DNA from: Prosapia bicincta
Lineage: Eukaryota; Arthropoda; Insecta; Hemiptera; Cercopidae
Assembly: GCA_036971475.1 (NCBI GenBank)
Contig: JBAIZL010000002.1
Coordinates: 351,661,082 to 351,725,081, forward strand
Direction: 5' to 3'
Length of the DNA: 64,000 bases
A program made the translations under genes and the position numbers. The notes under the pieces were generated by a model. The model searched no databases. It was not told where the DNA came from and saw only the letters and a list, made by a program, of their open reading frames with translations. Each line of letters begins with the position of its first letter. Position 1 is the stretch's first letter. This document shows positions 22,121 to 33,528 of this stretch, piece by piece.

Positions 22121-23010
22121 AATTACACTTCTGGTATCACTTGACAAAAAACCCACTACTTACTGCAAACGAAGTAATTTTTCACCAAACGCGTTTCACA
22201 CTAGGTCAGTGCATTGTTCAATGCTGTGAGTCACGGACAGGACTGTTGCTCAGGTGTGTTATATTGGTGTGAGTCTGTGGTGTATTGATGTTTTATGGTG
22301 TACTATTGTTCATAGAGTAGTTGCTAATTATGTGCTCAAATATAGTATTTGATTGTGAGTGTGTTTTATCACTTAGAATGTGTCGTGGATGGTTTTTGTG
22401 GTGTTTGTATATTTTATAGTATTCTGTTATGTTTAGTTTGTTGCTTTTTTGTTGTAGTGAAGGATTTTTAGATTAGTGTCTATATTGATGTATGTTTTTA
22501 GTGTGTTCTGTATGTGTATGGCGAAGTTTGATTAGGGTTGTGTGCTTTTTATGCCTTTTATGTGTTCCTTGTATCATGTGGTAAAGTTTCTCCGTGTTTG
22601 ACCTATTTTAAAGCTGAGGCAGTCGTTGCCTACACACTACATACACACACCAGTATAGACACTAATCTAAAAATCTTTCACAACATCAAAACAAGCAACA
22701 AACTAAAGACAACAGAAGACTTCAAAATATACTACAAAAACTATCCACAACACATTCTAAACGACAAAACACACTCACAATCAAATACTATATTTGAACA
22801 CATAATAGACATCTACACTATGAACAATAACATACCACAGATTAATACATCACAGACTCACACCAATACAACACACCTGAGCAACAGTCCTGTCCGTGAC
22901 TTACAGCATTGAATAATGCACGAACCTAGTCCAAAATGCGTCTGCTGAAAAATATCAGTAAGTAGTGGTTTTTTTGCCAAGTGATAAAAAAAGTGTAATA
23001 TATAAAAAAA
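22121..23010. mobile_element. Penelope-like element, family B, palindromic insertion
   Basis: The left part (22121-22600) and right part (22640-23010) are inverted copies of one PLE 3' end. For example ATGCTGTGAGTCACGGACAG at 22220 pairs with its complement near 22895, and CTCAGGTGTGTTATATTGGT pairs near 22870. Both arms continue outward through GTCAGTGC, AAACGCGTTT/AAAATGCGTC and AGTAAGTAGTGG. The centre lies near 22600-22640. It follows the same plan as the family A palindromes at 29063, 36830 and 53189. Confidence 0.7.
22620..22915 (+). pseudogene. PLE family B, C-terminal end of GIY-YIG endonuclease ORF
   Basis: The right arm of the palindrome encodes IDTNLKIFHNIKTSNKLKTT, EDFKIYYKNYPQHILNDKTH and SNTIFEHIIDIYTMNN. 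This is the C-terminal tail that follows the GIY-YIG core in Penelope-like elements; compare LEKYEIYKHYE...VLNDHTHFEANSLFQYI in the copy at 49681. The GIY-YIG core and the reverse transcriptase are absent. An ATG-started frame at 22538 reaches into it, but its first 30 residues come from the opposite arm and are not part of the original protein. Confidence 0.65.
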
Positions 23011-23213
23011 AACATCAAGATGTACCACACAAAAACTGTAAATTTTATTGAAATTGCAAAAATGAAAAGAATTTCCCAAATTTACTATATTCCACATGTT
23101 GTTATTGAAATTTCTGAGCTAAATATTCATTGGTTTTCACTAATGAATCATTGAGAATCTTAAACTATATCACAAACGTTTATTTGAAAATAATTTCTGT
23201 TTAGTTTACTTAC

Positions 23214-23291
23214 GCAATGAGAATTAAAACCATAATAATGAACAAGACAAAAACAATCCAAAGGATGAAGAGTTTCCTGAACTCAGCTTCA
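23214..23291 (-). CDS. Gene B, candidate exon encoding a membrane segment
   Basis: On the minus strand a good acceptor (TTTCCTGTTTCAG) and a consensus donor (GC|GTAAGT) bound 78 bases. They encode EAEFRKLFILWIVFVLFIIM followed by VLILI. The roughly 20-residue hydrophobic run after an RK pair is a convincing transmembrane helix. The exon enters with one base and leaves with two (phase 2 at both ends), so it joins exactly to the upstream exon at 28500-28715. The product is unknown; it would be a single-pass or few-pass membrane protein. Confidence 0.6.
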
Positions 23292-24100
23292 CTGAAACAG
23301 GAAACAATACCATTACCTAAGGGTAAAAGTTGATCGTACAGCTTAAGTTTGATGGAAAGATATTTGTCTCACCTAGTAACAAAATATTTTATATAAAATG
23401 TTAAAATTTCTCAATTGCTTGGCAAGGAAATGAATATTTTTAATATATGAAAGGTGAAAGAAATTTGACATTGAAATTGGGATACATTAAGTAGGAGGAG
23501 ACTAGGTCAGGTAGGAAGACTAATTGAAATTTGTAAAGACTTTTTATAAAATTGTATGTCAAGTTAATTTCTGTATTCTGTTAGTTTATTTTATCCAATC
23601 TATAAAATTGTAAGTTTGTTATTTTAATCCTCTTGAATTCACTGATTACATTTGTGACAGTGCAGGACAGCCTCTCTAATTCATCACCTTCTGTAATTCA
23701 TCACAGTAATAACAAACATCGTCTGCACTGTCACATAGTATAGGCGCCATCAAATAAGACCGATACCATACATGAGTCATTCGATTATTGAAAAAATCTC
23801 TCAACACATTTGACCAGAAAATGAAATGACTTAAAGTGAAGTAGATGGAATGCTAACGAAATCCATTGGGTGGTATGAGAGAAAAAGAAGCAGAACTGAT
23901 TAAATTGATAGTATTAAGACGAATTCGGTAGCTAGCAATACAAAAAAAAAGAATTAATTCTGAAGTACATAAGAAAATGACAGACTTTTTAAAAACAATC
24001 TAAATAGATTTAAACTCCCGTATTTTTCCGTATTAACGTTATTGTTCTCACAAGGTACTGTAATAGATTTTTGTGCGTCTTTTATGAAGATAGAGTAACA
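23292..24100. other. Intron of gene B, nothing recognised
   Basis: Noncoding, AT-rich. No transposon ends were recognised. Confidence 0.4.
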
Positions 24101-24102
24101 TA

Positions 24103-25555
24103 CAGTGAAACCTATCTTATACGGACCCTGTGTTGGGCGGAATCCCGTCCCGCCTAAAACTTTAAAACGCGGAAAACTTTAAAAGTCTCGACTGTCGTCT
24201 ATTTAATTTACCTGGTTAGTAACCTTCATAAGCCGGAAACTGTCTAATGCGGAAGCGGAATAAGCAAAAGTATGAGTGATACGTATTTACTACGTCTTAG
24301 TTCTGCATAAGCCGGAAAATCTGATCATATACATGCTGTAAAATATAAAGTTACAATGACTTCCGTTTAGATAAAATAAAGTTTATAATATATTTTTTTA
24401 CCACAACAAAATTCACAGATAGGTCTGCTTAATTGTAACGGATCGTATTTATTTCTGAGAACTCTGTAACAACGTTAAGGATTGCTGATATGCTCAAGAT
24501 AACAATGGTATACAAACATCCATAATTTACGATAGGCTATGTGTCAGCACTCGTTTCCTTCAAGATAACGCAATGAATGGTTTACAAACATCCACGGCCA
24601 TTGATTGACATATTGAAAGGCGAGAGACCGCTTCATTCTAAAAGGCAAAAACATGAGCAAATAGAAGAAAAAGAAGAAATTGAAGACGGACCAGTCGTAG
24701 AAAACAAAATAAAAACATTTGGCGAGGCTTTAATCAAAATTTGTGAGTCAGGAGATTTCGCGGTACGTATTAACAGCCCGCAAACCTAATTGATTTTCTT
24801 TTATTTTTACGTAAGCCTACTATGTAGCCTACAGTATTTAGCCTAAATACAGTAAGAGGAAAAATATAGTTTTTAATAAATTGCATCATTAATTCATAAA
24901 TTTTGTTGACAAGTGTATAAGTGTTTTAGTTTTATAGTTTTCTATTAAAAATGTTTTGTGGAGAAGGATAAAAGGATGCTGCATTAAAAGGTAAGATTTT
25001 TATTATGTAATGTAGGTTTTAACATTTTCTGTAGAGTGCATAGCCAACACCACCTAGAAAACAAGGTTTGCGAGTTGTGACGTCACAGGGCACAGGCTAC
25101 GGGCTGTCATTAGGCAATCAAGATAACCGATATTACTTTTGAATGACGTTTATTTAGACGTTAAAATGTGATAGTTTTCTTGTGATTTAAATACACTTGC
25201 TTTATATGTTGAAGTGTTATCTCTGGAGGAAATAAACAGTCAGTACTTAATCGAAAATAAATAACTAAATTAAATACAGTACTGTATTAGAACAAATGTA
25301 GACACGATGACAATTAATTGTCCGTTATCTATGTGGTGTTGGTACAGCGCCATACAGCTGATCAGTAGAAATAATAGTCTTATAGCTAAGTATCCCCAAG
25401 GCCTACCCTCACCCCAACGTTAAAAATAGACTCGGCAAACGTTTCGTGATGGTATTACCATCATACAGTACACTACTACTGTATAATCCGGAAACCTGTC
25501 TTAGACGGAAAAAAATGCCGGTCCCAATGGATTCCGGCTTAAACAGGTTTCACTG
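24103..25555 (+). mobile_element. pogo/Tigger-type element, 1453 bp
   Basis: The left end is CAGTGAAACCTATCTTATAC, and the reverse complement of the right end is CAGTGAAACCTGTTTAAGCC. TA flanks both sides (24101-24102 and 25556-25557), as in the Tc1/mariner/pogo superfamily. Repeated GCGGAA / AAGCCGGAAA motifs lie just inside both ends and look like subterminal transposase-binding repeats. Only a fragment of coding sequence remains, so it is non-autonomous. Confidence 0.78.
24577..24789 (+). pseudogene. Transposase C-terminal remnant inside the Tigger-type element
   Basis: A 70-codon frame encodes MVYKHPRPLIDILKGERPLH, then a lysine/glutamate-rich stretch, then KIKTFGEALIKICESGDF. Acidic linker plus FGEALIKI-type helices resemble the C-terminal tail after the DDE domain in pogo/jerky transposases. 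I rely on position and composition, since the catalytic core is missing. Confidence 0.4.
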
Positions 25556-25557
25556 TA

Positions 25558-26242
25558 CTATATTTGTATTTACAAACTATACTGGAGACTACTAGTGTTT
25601 CTATAATGTTGTATAATACTGTTGTTGAGTTTTTGGGCCAACATAAATCATGTAATTACAACATTAATTACATTACATAACTATTTACATATTTGTGTGA
25701 TAAGTTTACCCACAACTACTTGTTAATTTTACAACTTCCGTAATTCGTCTTTTTCTCACCCAATCGGTCCCAAACGTGACGAACTAAGCGAAAACCTGTG
25801 GAGTAGCAGGTTAGACTTCATCCATAAAAAAATTATTTTGAAACGTGTCAGAATAGTAAGTTAATAGTTTTCACTCAGTCCTTTAAATAATTACTTGTGA
25901 TATAAAATTGTATTTAACTTGAATTTGTTTCTTCTTAGTCTTAGGCACTTATGTTCATTATTATTTTAATTATACTTTCATTTTCTTTAATGGTTTAATT
26001 AATTTTTTTGTTGTATAATGTAATTTTTTATAGACAAATTATACAAAAAAACCAAAGATTTCCTTAAAATTTGTCACCATTAACCTTGTTTTATTGCAGC
26101 TTGTAAGAAAAAATGTATAAAAATATTGTTTAGTTGAAAATTTAATAGACTCAATAGCAGGATATTTAGGAATATTTTGCATTTTTAGCATTTTAGGATT
26201 TAATTTAGTATGATAAAATATTTTTATTAATGTTTTTAACAA
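25558..26242. other. Intron of gene B, nothing recognised
   Basis: AT-rich noncoding DNA. The stretch 25845-25880 (TTTTGAAACGTGTCAGAATAGTAAG) resembles the end of the block near 33270-33300, so both are probably ends of one dispersed repeat. Confidence 0.35.
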
Positions 26243-27058
26243 ACAATAAAATTTTTTTAAAAAAGCAGAACCGACTGAAATAAAGGACCCAAAACATAAT
26301 TTTTACTTACTAAAGAGTAAAAAATAATTTTCTGATAACGGAAACATAATTTATCACAAGCTTATTACCCACAAAATTTTGAAGTCGGCGCCGAATTTCA
26401 TACTTGGACACATATTTAACATACTGAAAGTAACAAATAAAGAGATTTTACATGATGTTAAAGTCCTTGGCATGTAAATTAACAAATTATGATATAAACA
26501 CAGGCTTTTCAATTATTTCTTCCATTCACTTATTTTATAGATAGGCTACAGTAAAAGAAATGTATTAAATTTATGATGCAAAAGGATTAAGGAGATATTA
26601 TCTCTTACTTCTATAAACATCTACAGTAATCACATTCCTTGTAAATCATTTAAAGAAGGTTGAACTGTCCGCAGTCTGTATAACTGAATAAAAATTATGC
26701 AATCACATATTGTATGATCTTTGCCGAAAACGAAGATCAATTATTATCGTCCGGCATACTATCATAATATCAAATACATGTAATTTTTGTTTCGTGAAAA
26801 GACTATGGTTCGCTATAATTAGTCATGAGAAATCAAGCCGTCATAAAGTTGATGGTATTGGTAATATTTGGAACAGATTTGATGGATTAGCAAATGGAAG
26901 GCATGACTGCAGCGCCGACTTCAAAATTTTGTGGATAATGAGCTTATGATAAATTATGTTTTCATTATCAGAAAATTATTTTTTACTTTTTAGTAAGTAA
27001 AAATTATACTTCAGGCTCTCTTTTTCAAGTAGGTTCTGTTTTTTTGAAAATTTTATTT
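26243..27058. mobile_element. Non-autonomous element with ~150-bp terminal inverted repeats
   Basis: The left arm (about 26243-26397) and right arm (about 26905-27058) are inverted copies. Matching pieces include GCAGAACC, TTTTTACTTACTAAA, GTAAAAAATAATTTTCTGAT, ATAATTTATCA and CAAAATTTTGAAGTCGGCGC. The ~500-bp centre has no convincing gene; the open frame at 26710-26949 is not recognised. The superfamily is not assigned because no target duplication was identified. Confidence 0.65.
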
Positions 27059-27335
27059 CTTCATTTTTAGAGAAATGATATTTAATTTCTATTTACATTA
27101 TAATCGAATTTCGTTTCATGCTGTTGAGTATGTTGGCAAAGTTGCCAATATTTATCCATAAAAATTTCCGATGTGTAGGCCTATATCCCTCTAACCATAT
27201 TGCTTGATCGTTGTTCAAATATTTGACACGCCCTTGAAGAAGACGATAAACATATCAGTATGTCACACGAATACATAGAGTACATTATGTTTGAAATTCC
27301 CTTGACGAATTTTCCTAAAATCCCACATATTATTT
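27059..27335. other. Noncoding DNA, nothing recognised
   Basis: Intronic relative to gene B. No feature recognised. Confidence 0.35.
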
Positions 27336-27339
27336 CTTA

Positions 27340-27545
27340 ATGGGTTACGCGCAGATGATGCCTGTATGCTGTGGCAACACCCCAGGATGGACGCAGCCCA
27401 CCTACCCCAGTGTCCAGCCCTACCAGCCAACTCAGTGGACGAAGAAGAAGACAACTACAGGGAGATTCCCCACCTCTAGTGGCCAGCGCGCCACCAAATG
27501 GCTAACCTGTCAAGGGTGGGCGCTGGCTAGTACCTAAGTAAGTAA
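27340..27545 (+). pseudogene. LINE 3' end remnant (same family as 56399-56929)
   Basis: A GC-rich island in AT-rich DNA. Its end (CAGCGCGCCACCAAATGGCT ... GGTGGGCGCTGGCTAGTA) matches the minus-strand end of the LINE at 56399 (CAGCGCGTCGCCAAATGGCT ... GGTGGGCGTTGGCTAGTA). Both are followed by TAAG-type repeats (TAAGTAAGTAAG here), a typical LINE 3' tail. The protein reading is broken. Confidence 0.65.
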
Positions 27546-28499
27546 GTATTTCTTATCTTGCAATTATTTTTTTTTTCATTTCCGATTAAAAACGTGTTAA
27601 TAATCACGTAATGCAATATCTCAGGTAAATATTCAATAATGCTGTCTTTAATAATTATTAGGAGAAAGATTTTGTACTCATAAAATTTTAATAAATAAAT
27701 AAAGTGAAAATTGATAGTGAAGTTATATTTAATGAATGTATCTCTTGATAGTTGGTGAAGTAATGAAGTTCTCACATTAGGATTATTGAATATCTTGACT
27801 ATGGTAAATGAACTTAATCAGATTTTCATTGTATTTATTTTGGCTTATCTCATTCGAGTTATATCAAGTTATATATCAATATTGATAGACCATCAAATAA
27901 GGCGCCATTTAATAAGGTAAATTCATGCGTTAGCATCTGATGATGCTCGTTCTAAGCAGCTTTATCAAGCAAAAATTTTAAAAAAATATTCTTTTTATAC
28001 TTATTTTTTCTGTTATTTTTATGTGTTGTAGAATTCTACATAAAATAAACGCAGTGATTGTTTATATTGCTTATTAATTATCTTATAATTCATAATCCTT
28101 ATTGAAAAAAATAATAAAAATTTTCCTTCAAAAAATATTATTAAAAAAAAAAATTTTTTATAGCATATTATTGTCTCCAAATCAGACGAATTGGGATGTA
28201 ACTATAATGGGACCACCTGAAACGTTTACTCTTTCATTTGCAACAAAATCACTTTGATCGGTTAAATAATTCCAAAGTTATGGTGGAACAAACAGAAGAA
28301 AAAAACATACGGATCGAATACAAAACCTCCTCCTTTTTTGAAGTTGATTAAAAAATAATTGAACTTTATGAACAGATATTACTCTGTTTCTAAATATTAG
28401 TTTATTGGTGATTGTTTAAACTGATATTTTCTCATGATTAGGTTAAAAACTGAAATACAGGTGTGTTATAACCATTAATTACTACCATTCACTACTTAC
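27546..28499. other. Intron of gene B, nothing recognised
   Basis: AT-rich noncoding DNA. A CATCTGATGATGCTCGTTCT stretch near 27935 resembles PLE-type 3' tails but cannot be assigned. Confidence 0.35.
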
Positions 28500-28715
28500 A
28501 TATTTTGTTTTTCAAGTGAAGCATCTTCCATTGGTAGTTGTTGATCGTCTTTTGGAATCTCTGTTGGTAGTAAAATAATTTCATGGTTATTTGGGTATGG
28601 CATCTCCGGCACAACTTGATCTCCCTTGCCTTCTTCCTCATTTTCATCTTCATATTCTTCCTCATCTATTTCTATGATAGTGGACTTTGCGATGGCTTCA
28701 GCAATTTTTAGTTGC
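28500..28715 (-). CDS. Gene B, candidate exon encoding an acidic segment
   Basis: On the minus strand an acceptor (TTGTTCCTAATTAG) and a consensus donor (AT|GTAAGT) bound 216 bases with one open frame. It encodes QLKIAEAIAKSTIIEIDEEE, a run of glutamate and aspartate, then VVPEMPYPNNHEIILLPTEI and PMEDASLEKQN. It is very acidic and probably disordered. The exon is phase 2 at both ends and joins exactly to the membrane-segment exon at 23214-23291. The upstream neighbour in this gene is uncertain. Confidence 0.65.
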
Positions 28716-29047
28716 CTAATTAGGAACAAATATTAGTAACAATTAAATAATCTCAAAAAAAAAGAAATTATTAATGTTTAATTTGCCTTAGCTTCAGTAG
28801 AAGCTGCCTGCACACAACTTCACCACATCCTGTACAAGGGGATCAAAACTTGGGATTTTATTGCTCACGATCATCAGAAAACTTAAAGTTTATATTAAAC
28901 CGATTAATGACACGAAATGCAATAATATCTGAACTAATTATCAATATAATATTTAGAAGAAAGTTATTTAATGCCTTTTAAAAAAAACTCCACTTCTTAT
29001 CTGACAGTTTGGAAAGTTACTGCTCAAAAGGAAAAATTAACTTAATT
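28716..29047. other. Intron of gene B, nothing recognised
   Basis: AT-rich noncoding DNA up to the target duplication of the PLE insertion. Confidence 0.35.
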
Positions 29048-29062
29048 AATAAAAATAGTTCA
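29048..29062. repeat. Target-site duplication of PLE family A copy 1
   Basis: AATAAAAATAGTTCA here is identical to 31450-31464, so the palindromic PLE between them entered as one unit. Confidence 0.85.
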
Positions 29063-29260
29063 CTAAACACTTTTAAATGTTTCTAAACTTGCCTATAGTA
29101 GCACTTACTTTGTTTGTTGAGGACGGCCGTTTCGGGAGATGTGTCCCATTGTCAACTCAGACCGTAACTGATCTCAAGGTTTACGTAGGTTAGGGTGTTA
29201 GGGTGGGGTAGGATATTATGGTGGTGTGGGTGTAGTTTGTGTGTATTAGGAGTTATAATG

Positions 29261-30763
29261 TCAAAAAGTGCGTGTGAGTTTGTAATGTAATTGTGTATTG
29301 AGTATGTGTGTAGGGTGTAGTTTGAAGTGTCTGTATATTTCGTATTGTTCGGTTGTGTAGCGTTGGCTATTTCTGTGTTGTTTATGAAGAATTTGTAGGT
29401 TAGATGTTATTTCTATGTAGTCATGTTTTGTGGGGTTGAGATGATCGGCGAAGTTTGATTGGTAGTTATTGTTTTTTAGTGCTTTTATATGTTCTTGGTA
29501 ACGTGTGTAGAATGACCTCCCTGTCTGGCCTATGTAAAAACTGGGGCATGAACTGCAAGTTAGTTTGTAAACTCCAGTGGTGTTGTAAATGTCGTCGATT
29601 TTGTTGTTGGGTTTAAATTGCTTATTGAGAATGTTGTGTGTGGAGTAAGCTATTTTGTAGTTATATTTTCGTAGTGTGTTGGTTAGATTGTGGGTTTTGG
29701 ATGATCTGTATGGTATTGATAAGTATTTTATAGGATTGTCCTGTTGTGTGTTTGTATTTGGGTTATTATGTTTATTTTTTAGGCGGTTGTATAATTTGTC
29801 AATCATTGTTGGGTTGTATCCGTTCGTTTGTGCTATATATTTTATGGTGTTTAACTCCTGGTAGTGTTCTTTGTCTAACGGTGTTTTAAGCAGGCGATAT
29901 ATCATGGTGTTGTAAGCAGCTAGTTTATGTTGGTGTGGGTGGTTTGAGGAACTGTGAATGGTCGTATTGGTACTAGTGGGTTTTCGGTATATGTTGAATT
30001 TATGTGTTTGATTGTCTGTTTGTTTAATAGTAAGGTCTAGGAAGTTGAGAGAGTTTTGTTGTTCTGTTTCGGTGGTGTATGTTAGTTTTGGGTGTATGGA
30101 ATTAAGGGGTTTTAAAAACATGTGTGCTCTGCGTGTGTTGCCTATATATAATGTTATGATGTCGTCGACATATCTGTACCAGTAAATTATGTTATCTGAG
30201 TATTTATTGTTGTGTAAAATGTGGTTTTGTTCAATATGGTGTATGAATATTTCTGCTAAGATGCTAGCTATAAGTAGCCATCTTTTTGGTTGTAGAATTT
30301 GTTATTGTAGGTAATTTTGAGATGTGATTAATTATGTGAGGTGGATGATTTCGTCAATGTGTGTATGTGGTGTATTTGTGTCTATAAGCATGTTTATTTT
30401 ATTTCTTGTGTATGTAATTAGTGTGTTGGTGAAATTTACTACTTCTTGCAGTTCGATATAGTGTAGTTCCATTGTAAGCTGTTGGTATAAGTTGTAAGCA
30501 ATTTTGTTTTGATCGTTTCTTTGTTTGTATAAATGTTTTATAGTGTTTTTAATGTAGAGTGTTTGAGCTTGGTTTGTGGTTTTTTGGCAGCCGGGTTGTT
30601 ATTTTTGTTTTAAAGTGTATTTTCGCGTAGGTGTGACTTTATATTTTAGGCACTGTATATTGAAGGAGATAAGAAGGGAAAGTTTTGTTAACTTGAGATG
30701 TACGTTGTGGTATCAATGGATGGTTGATGCTGGGTTTGCAATATTAATATTTGTTGATTCCAT
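29261..30763 (-). pseudogene. PLE family A reverse transcriptase / GIY-YIG endonuclease ORF
   Basis: The ORF starts at an ATG at 30763 (MESTNINIANPAS) but soon loses frame. From about 30285 down to 29261 it is open. It holds ILAEIF, the RT catalytic YVDD (30161-30172, in WYRYVDDIITLYIGN), a long linker, and then the Penelope-type endonuclease: CSSC zinc pair, GVYKLTC (GIY-like), FYIGQTGRSFYTRYQEHIKA, a His-containing finger (FADHLNPTKHDY) and EQYEIYRHFKLHP. A deletion removes the usual GSPLS before ILAEIF, and there is a frame change near 30280, so the RT is broken. PLE proteins prime reverse transcription at a nicked target. Confidence 0.85.
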
Positions 30764-30835
30764 CTTCACGTGAGCTACTAGTTATCACCAAACACTTTTA
30801 AATGTTTCTAAACTTGCCTATAGTAGGTAAGGAGC

Positions 30836-31223
30836 TTACTCCACACACAACACTCTCAATAAACAATTTAAACCTAATAACAAAATCGACGACATTTACA
30901 ACACCACTGGAGTTTACAAACTAACTTGCAGTTCGTGCCCCAGTTTTTACATAGACCAGACAGGGAGGTCCTTCTACACACGTTACCAAGAACATATAAA
31001 AGCACTAACAAACAATAACTACCAATCAAACTTCGCCGATCGTCTCAACCCCACAAAACATGACTACATAGAAATAACATCTAACCTACAAATTCTTCAT
31101 AAACAACACAGAAATAACCAACGCCACACAACCGAACAATACGAAATATATAGACACTTCAAACTACACCCTACACACATACTCAATACACAATTACATT
31201 ACAAACTCACACGCACTTTTTGA
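30836..31223 (+). pseudogene. PLE family A endonuclease domain, inverted partial copy
   Basis: This plus-strand copy of the last ~128 codons runs from YSTHNTLNKQFKPNN to KLTRTF and a stop. It is about 95 percent identical by eye to the minus-strand copy at 29261. The key YIG is YID here (FYIDQTGRSF), so the catalytic motif is altered. It lacks everything upstream of the endonuclease linker. Confidence 0.85.
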
Positions 31224-31464
31224 CATCATAACTCCTAATACACACAAAATACACCCACACCACCATAATATCCCACCCCACCCTAACCTACGTAAACCTT
31301 GAGATCAGTTACGTTCTGAGTTGACAAAGGGACACATCTCCCGAAACGGCCGTCCTTAACAAGCAAAGTAAGTGCTACTATAGGCAAGTTTAGAAACATT
31401 TAAAAGTGTTTAGTGATAACTAGTAGCTCATGTGATTATTGAATCAACAAATAAAAATAGTTCA

Positions 31465-33528
31465 TGTCCATTATACTAGATATATATATTTTTACCAATA
31501 AAGTATTTAACTTTCACCTAGTCTTATTTAAAGCAAATAATATTAGCCCTGAGTCCCACATGATTCTATAAAACACATATTTACTTATAACTATTATGAA
31601 AATTTGTTTTATACTTTCTGAATATATGTAGGCCTAAGTTCATACAAAAAAGCAACAAAATTTAAATTAAATAAATTGTCACTTTAATAAAATGTTATCT
31701 TTTTAAAAAATGTGATAAATTTTAATGAATTAGATGCTTTCAAAACTTTATTTATAAATAGAAATGAAAATAAAATTGTTAATAATGAAATAGAACCAAA
31801 ATTCAATATTATTGTAATTTATTTAATGTTAAATAATTTCTTTTTCAAGTTTTTAACATTTTTTAAAATTATTTGAATAATTTTGTTAATATTACGTTTT
31901 ATTATTACTATAGGTTCATCAAAATTAAATATTTGTAGTTATCATATGTTGTTCAATGTAAATATATTAGTAGCCGTTGTTGTAAACTTGGCAATGCCCA
32001 GATCCAGTTCTTACTTTTGTTAAAATATCATAAATTATGTTCAGTTTTTTTAATTAAGCTTTAATTGTGTAGCATCACTAAAGATGATGATATAATGTCA
32101 TTGAAACGCGTCTGATAATAAAGTTTTTATAATTGTGAGTTGTAGCCTATTTATTCTTTTGTTTATAACCTTCACTCACAAGCCAGCTCCAATATTGTTT
32201 ATAAATAAATCCTGTTCATTTAAATCTGATAGTAATGTAATCTTGTCAGTGCCAACCTTAGACTTTAGTATTTAGTAGGGCAAGATTTCTTTTGGCGCCC
32301 TTGTAAGGGTAAAGTAAACGAAAGATTTATCGCTGTTAAAAAGTAAATCGAATTGTAAAAATTGTATTCTGTTCATGTTATTGAGAAATATCATTTGTTA
32401 TACATTTGTAAGGTATTCTGCAGCTAACATGATCGCAGTGCACTAACTCTACCATGGCAGAACTCTTTTAAACAGTTTTACAAAAAGTAACTATTATAAA
32501 AACAAGGTGAACATAAAGATTTTGTTGTATTTTGTAGCTTATTTTAATGCTTTGAATGAAACAAAAATCTTGCAATGCATTAGTTTTTCTTTCATTGGAT
32601 TCTGATTCAAATCTAATCACTGTATGCAATAGACTCTAACAAGAAATAAATTTCATTAGATCTCAAACTAATTTAAAAGAAAATATCGACTCAAGGTCTA
32701 ATTTTTGCATAGAAGACTTTATTTAGTTTTTCAGTGATAATAAAGTTTTGCCTGAGGAAATAGAAAATTCTGAACTTTTTTAGTTTTTACAAGTATCTTT
32801 TGAAGAAAATTCCTATAATTATGAAAACCCTTCAACGCCCCTCAACATGACCTTGCTCCCTGCCCCCTAAAGGCTGGTATTGTATCTTGTTCATACTGTG
32901 ATATACATAATATAATATAATATTTTTATTTTGCTTCTTGCATAAAATTCAACTATAGAGAATGCCTCTTCAGCTTGGAATCTCTTAATCTAATTTTGAG
33001 AAGACACACATGGGTTACTGCCTTCACCTAATTATACTAAAAAGAATGCAATATCCCCTGTTTCTCCCTCTATAAATTTAAAATTAAGTTATAACATATA
33101 ATTCCTTAGAAATTATTGTATTTCTAATTTATAATTTAAAAAATTGTGTAAGTTATATCTTCATTGTTTTATTTCTGTCCTAAATTGAGTTAATTCCTAA
33201 TAATTACAGTTTAATTATTATAAAATAGAAATAGAGTAGAGGGTTAGCTTCGTAAAAGGAACGATTATTTGAAACGCGTCAGCAAGTAAGCAATTACGAA
33301 ATCACTTAGTTGAGTATTTTTAAAATTAGTAAATAGAAATAATATTCATATAAATTTTATTGTGCAAATATATAAACAATTTACCTTTACAAAAGTTTAT
33401 TTATAATTTTTAAAAACTAAGAATGTTATTTCAAAACGTTTATTCAAGGATTATTAAAGTTTCTTACCAAATTCTGCACTAAGAAAACAATAGCTAATGG
33501 AGTTAAAGTCTTATCAAATGCTTAACAG
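31465..33528. other. Noncoding DNA with a PLE-like tail
   Basis: Mostly AT-rich intron. At 32075-32120 the sequence CATCACTAAAGATGATGATA ... TTGAAACGCGTCTGATAATA resembles the 3' tail of a PLE-type element. At 33240-33310 a TTTGAAACGCGTCAGCAAGT block is shared with 25850 and 50320. Nothing coding was recognised. Confidence 0.4.

Larger units (their letters stand above)
29063..31449. mobile_element. Penelope-like element, family A, copy 1 (palindromic, 2387 bp)
   Basis: The left portion is a PLE in minus orientation from its 3' end (29063) to its 5' end (about 30835). The right portion (30836-31449) is a plus-oriented copy of the 3' half only. The 15-bp target duplications lie immediately outside. 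Both outer ends are therefore the element 3' region (CTTGCCTATAGTAGCACTTA and its complement). The right end finishes with CTAGTAGCTCATGTG...GAATCAACA, a sequence also present at the internal 5' end at about 30760-30785. Confidence 0.88.

Noticed and set aside
22538..22620. ATG start of the open frame at 22538 as a genuine gene start
   Set aside because: The first ~30 codons read the opposite arm of the PLE palindrome antisense; only the later part is PLE coding sequence.
26710..26949. 79-codon frame inside the long-inverted-repeat element
   Set aside because: Its end lies in the inverted-repeat arm, and no transposase motif is visible.
29100..29220. Hammerhead core in PLE family A termini
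   Set aside because: A hairpin followed by GAAACGGCCGTC is present, but the CUGAUGA block is replaced by CUGAGUUGACAA, so no hammerhead can be drawn.
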